Positions 37,495 to 39,867 of a DNA stretch of 39,867 nucleotides are shown here, one piece after another. Under the pieces are notes generated by a model. It was not told the DNA's origin. It ran no database searches and saw only the letters and a program-made list of their open reading frames with translations. The first letter of the stretch is position 1. Every line of letters begins with the position of its first letter. Source of the stretch: CAIVAT01 sp038212325 (GTDB lineage Bacteria; Bacteroidota; Bacteroidia; Bacteroidales; FEN-979). The position numbers and the translations under genes were made by a program. The stretch covers positions 1 to 39,867 of the forward strand of contig JBBQUQ010000023.1 in NCBI GenBank assembly GCA_038212325.1, read 5' to 3'.

Positions 37495-39867
37495 CTATTT
37501 TACTATATTCTGGAATTCAGGGGTAGTTGAGAAACTGTAGAATTCACGGTCACCCCTGGCCTGAGCTTTGAGGTCAGCATTTTTGCATGCTTTCATCAGG
37601 TTTTCATAAACACCCTTGCTGTTGTTCGACCTTGCCGCAACAACTGCAAGCAGGTAAGCTGTTTCAGGTGTTTCAGGAGCACATTTCAAGGTTGTTTCAG
37701 CAGCGGCATTATTGCCGGCCAGCAATTCAGCAAGACCAAGGTTGTAGGTGCATTTTGCGTTTGACATCATGCTCACGGCTTTCGGATAATCACCCTTTGC
37801 AATCATGCCGACACCTTGGTTGTAGTTGGTGTTTTCACCCAATGATGCTGCTTTCTTAAACTGCGCATCAGCTTTTTTCAGGTCCTTCTGTTTTGCAGCG
37901 ACCACACCGATGTTGTTTTCGATGATGCCGTTGTTGGGCTGGGCAGCCTGGGCTTTGGTGAGCAGTTCGCCGGCCTGCGTGAGATTGCCTTTTTCAATTT
38001 CAGCAACTGCAGCATTGTTCAGCGCTTTCCAGTTGGTTGGGAATTGCTTTGCAGCATTCTCAAGAATGGTCACCTTAACATTGTTGTCTTTGGTAAGCGT
38101 TGCGGCATAGAGCAGCTCTTCCACCTTTAGTTTTTCAGGATTTGAAGCACCATACTGGAGCAGTTCGGCATCTGTCATGCGCGGCTCATAAAGTGTCGCA
38201 GTAATTTCACAACGACGCAAAGGAGGAAGCAGGTCTTTTTCGATTTCAGGATAGATGAGAATCATGTTGCGGATTTCCTGTTCCTTTTTGTTTGCGTCAA
38301 CATTGCTGTTGATTACGTTCAGGACTTTGTCTTTGTCTTTCAGGTTGCTGCCCTGTACGGCCTTGAGGAATCCGTTCCAATCCGGGCCGTGATGCTGCAG
38401 GGTCATGTTCACGTCTTTACCGGCTGCCTCAACAGCGGCTTTAACTGCTTTTTTGTCCTTGTTATCTTTATTGGCCTCTTTTGCCCAGGCCTGGTATTGG
38501 TCGGTCATCCATTTGCTGCCTGTTTTTGAACGGTTTTCCGAAAGGTTTGCATTGAATGTCTCTTCTCCTTCAGGGGATGCATAGCCATTCATGGCGATGT
38601 CCTTGATTTTCCATCCTTGCTGGAGGAATACATTTACATCTGAAAGGGCCGTTTTCGCAGGATCTGTTTTATTGATGCCATATTTGAGATCGAGGTCAAA
38701 TTTGTTCTTCTTGAAATAGATGATCCCGGTTTTTGTCTGAAAAACCTCTTTCTGGTAGCCATGATCTGCGCTGAGGGCCAACTCGTCGTGCTGCAGACGC
38801 TTCGAAGTGTAGATTATGCCGGGAGCCAGATTGCGTGAAGGAAGTTCCATGAATTTGGCCTTTACTTTGATCTCGTCTTTCTTCAGCAAAACTTTTTCCT
38901 TTGCTTCATAAATAATCGGGGCAACGGTGAGTTGTGAGGTGGCCATCTCAGGTTTATATGGGAATTTACAGGTGTAAGTGAATGAACCTCCTTCTTTGTA
39001 TTTGATCATTGTTCCGTCGCCGGTTAACTTTTCGCCATAAAGATGGATTCCGCAGGGGAGCTCATATTTTCCGCCTTCATACGTGAGAACTGGCTGGAAA
39101 TACATGGCGGCTGTCGGGCAGAAAAATTTCGGGGGAACTGTACCTTTAATGGTGACCACAACAGAATCGCCTTTTTCTGCAAGCACAGCAGGGGTGGTTT
39201 CATACGTGATCAGGGCATAATTTTTGGCCATCTCTTTGAGGTTGCAGCCGCTGTATGCGAATTTATAGGTGAGACCAAGGTTTACACCGCTGTACATGTC
39301 ATTGATGACCTGTTTTGCACCTCCCCGGGTCATGTCAAGGACATCGCCATCTCTCCATCTCCAGATGAATTCGGGATTGATCGACCAATGCTTGCTGAGG
39401 TTGAAATCAAACCCAAGGCCGGCCGAACCCTTGAATTCGAGGTTCCATTTGCCGAGGCCTTTATTGTTGCCGTAACCCATTTCATCAGGGCCCTGGTGTG
39501 ACGGATATCCAACATAGCCGATAATAATGTCGCTCTCGTTATTGAACTTAACCCCCTGGGTCATGTCAGCCCCGATCCCAAAGATCAAGTATGATGAAAA
39601 GAAACGTTCGGGTTTGTAACCCATGATCCAGTTCACCCAGTTGATGGTGGTTTCAAGGCCTGATTCGATCACCCATGATTTGAAATTCTGAGAAATGATT
39701 GCGGGAGTGCCGCCATCCGGGTAAACCAATTTATCAGTGACAGAGCCAGACAGCGGAACCCAACCGCCCCTGAACCTGAGACCTACAACCCTTGTGAACT
39801 GTTTTGTTACACTACCACCGGCGCCAAACAACCATTTATCATTGAAAAGGATGTTCCTGGAAAGGTC
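37495..39867 (-). CDS. Outer-membrane protein with OmpA-like and TPR regions, 5' end missing
   Basis: The frame stays open to the last base of the window, so the N-terminus and any signal peptide are missing; about 790 residues are visible. The first 200 look like an outer-membrane beta-barrel (LGLRFRGGWVP-type strands, LEFKGSAGLGFDFNLSKHWSINPEFIWRW). A beta-rich middle follows. Next comes an OmpA-like region (IIYFKKNKFDLDLKYGINK, then NGYASPEGEETFNANLSENRSK), which in the family contacts peptidoglycan. The C-terminal 250 residues are TPR-like (NWKALNNAAVAEIEKGNLTQAGELLTKAQ, NNIGVVAAKQKDLKKADAQFKKA). An OmpA-like part in the middle with TPRs behind it is unusual compared with classical OmpA. 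It probably links outer membrane, cell wall and partner proteins. Confidence 0.82.
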   Translation of the reverse strand, partial: DLSRNILFNDKWLFGAGGSVTKQFTRVVGLRFRGGWVPLSGSVTDKLVYPDGGTPAIISQNFKSWVIESGLETTINWVNWIMGYKPERFFSSYLIFGIGADMTQGVKFNNESDIIIGYVGYPSHQGPDEMGYGNNKGLGKWNLEFKGSAGLGFDFNLSKHWSINPEFIWRWRDGDVLDMTRGGAKQVINDMYSGVNLGLTYKFAYSGCNLKEMAKNYALITYETTPAVLAEKGDSVVVTIKGTVPPKFFCPTAAMYFQPVLTYEGGKYELPCGIHLYGEKLTGDGTMIKYKEGGSFTYTCKFPYKPEMATSQLTVAPIIYEAKEKVLLKKDEIKVKAKFMELPSRNLAPGIIYTSKRLQHDELALSADHGYQKEVFQTKTGIIYFKKNKFDLDLKYGINKTDPAKTALSDVNVFLQQGWKIKDIAMNGYASPEGEETFNANLSENRSKTGSKWMTDQYQAWAKEANKDNKDKKAVKAAVEAAGKDVNMTLQHHGPDWNGFLKAVQGSNLKDKDKVLNVINSNVDANKKEQEIRNMILIYPEIEKDLLPPLRRCEITATLYEPRMTDAELLQYGASNPEKLKVEELLYAATLTKDNNVKVTILENAAKQFPTNWKALNNAAVAEIEKGNLTQAGELLTKAQAAQPNNGIIENNIGVVAAKQKDLKKADAQFKKAASLGENTNYNQGVGMIAKGDYPKAVSMMSNAKCTYNLGLAELLAGNNAAAETTLKCAPETPETAYLLAVVAARSNNSKGVYENLMKACKNADLKAQARGDREFYSFSTTPEFQNIVK

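Overview
The window is chromosomal DNA of a Bacteroidota bacterium, most likely an anaerobic or microaerophilic Bacteroidales-type lineage. The reasons are a complete MoxR/Bat (aerotolerance) operon, a one-chain pyruvate:ferredoxin oxidoreductase next to a dihydroorotate dehydrogenase-like gene, a type IX secretion C-terminal sorting domain, a DUF4783 protein, and promoters of the Bacteroidota form TTTG-N19-TAnnTTTG. Shine-Dalgarno sequences are rarely evident, so several starts were chosen by domain boundaries or signal peptides. The species cannot be named from the sequence.

Layout. 1-3852 (+): end of a surface-polysaccharide locus with a nucleotidyltransferase cut by the window edge, an NAD-dependent epimerase, a GT4 glycosyltransferase and a Wzx-like flippase. 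3883-6175 (-): YihY/BrkB membrane protein, nadC and a DUF4783 protein. 6329-6802 (+): rlmH. 6922-15141 (+): moxR, DUF58, an Ig-TM-helical protein, batA, batB, batC, batD, batE, tightly packed and often overlapping. 15342-18191 (+): a large secreted Asp-box protein with a type IX sorting domain. 18312-20432: pyrE (-), a NUDIX protein (+) and an unrecognised conserved-looking protein (-). 20577-26824 (+): a His-rich small protein and a CusB/CusA/CusC-type metal efflux system ending in a good terminator. 27088-28431 (+): an ice-binding-like (DUF3494) surface protein with an IPTL-CTERM tail. 28432-29604: a gene-poor stretch holding a 212-bp MITE-like element, tRNA-Glu and a 21-bp minisatellite. 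29605-34198 (+): nifJ and a DHODH-like gene. 34207-35967 (-): sppA. 36184-37438 (+): folK and a deoxynucleoside kinase. 37495-39867 (-): an outer-membrane protein with OmpA-like and TPR regions, cut by the window edge.

How the genes work together. The Bat block is one coherent system: an AAA ATPase, a DUF58 protein, two membrane-anchored VWA proteins, TPR proteins and two Ig-like membrane proteins, probably acting at the cell envelope. The efflux block is a three-part envelope-spanning pump with a putative periplasmic metal-binding accessory. The rest is housekeeping: NAD, pyrimidine, folate and dNTP salvage, ribosome modification, signal-peptide degradation and pyruvate oxidation.

The most unusual non-coding signals are a MITE-like element with 24-bp terminal inverted repeats and an 8-bp target duplication (28666-28893), six intergenic islands of 7-8 bp tandem repeats with different unit sequences, a 21-bp minisatellite with an alternating pattern in front of nifJ, and four helically spaced TTAAC pentamers in front of moxR. 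No complete new multi-gene system was found. The MITE and the repeat islands are the best leads.
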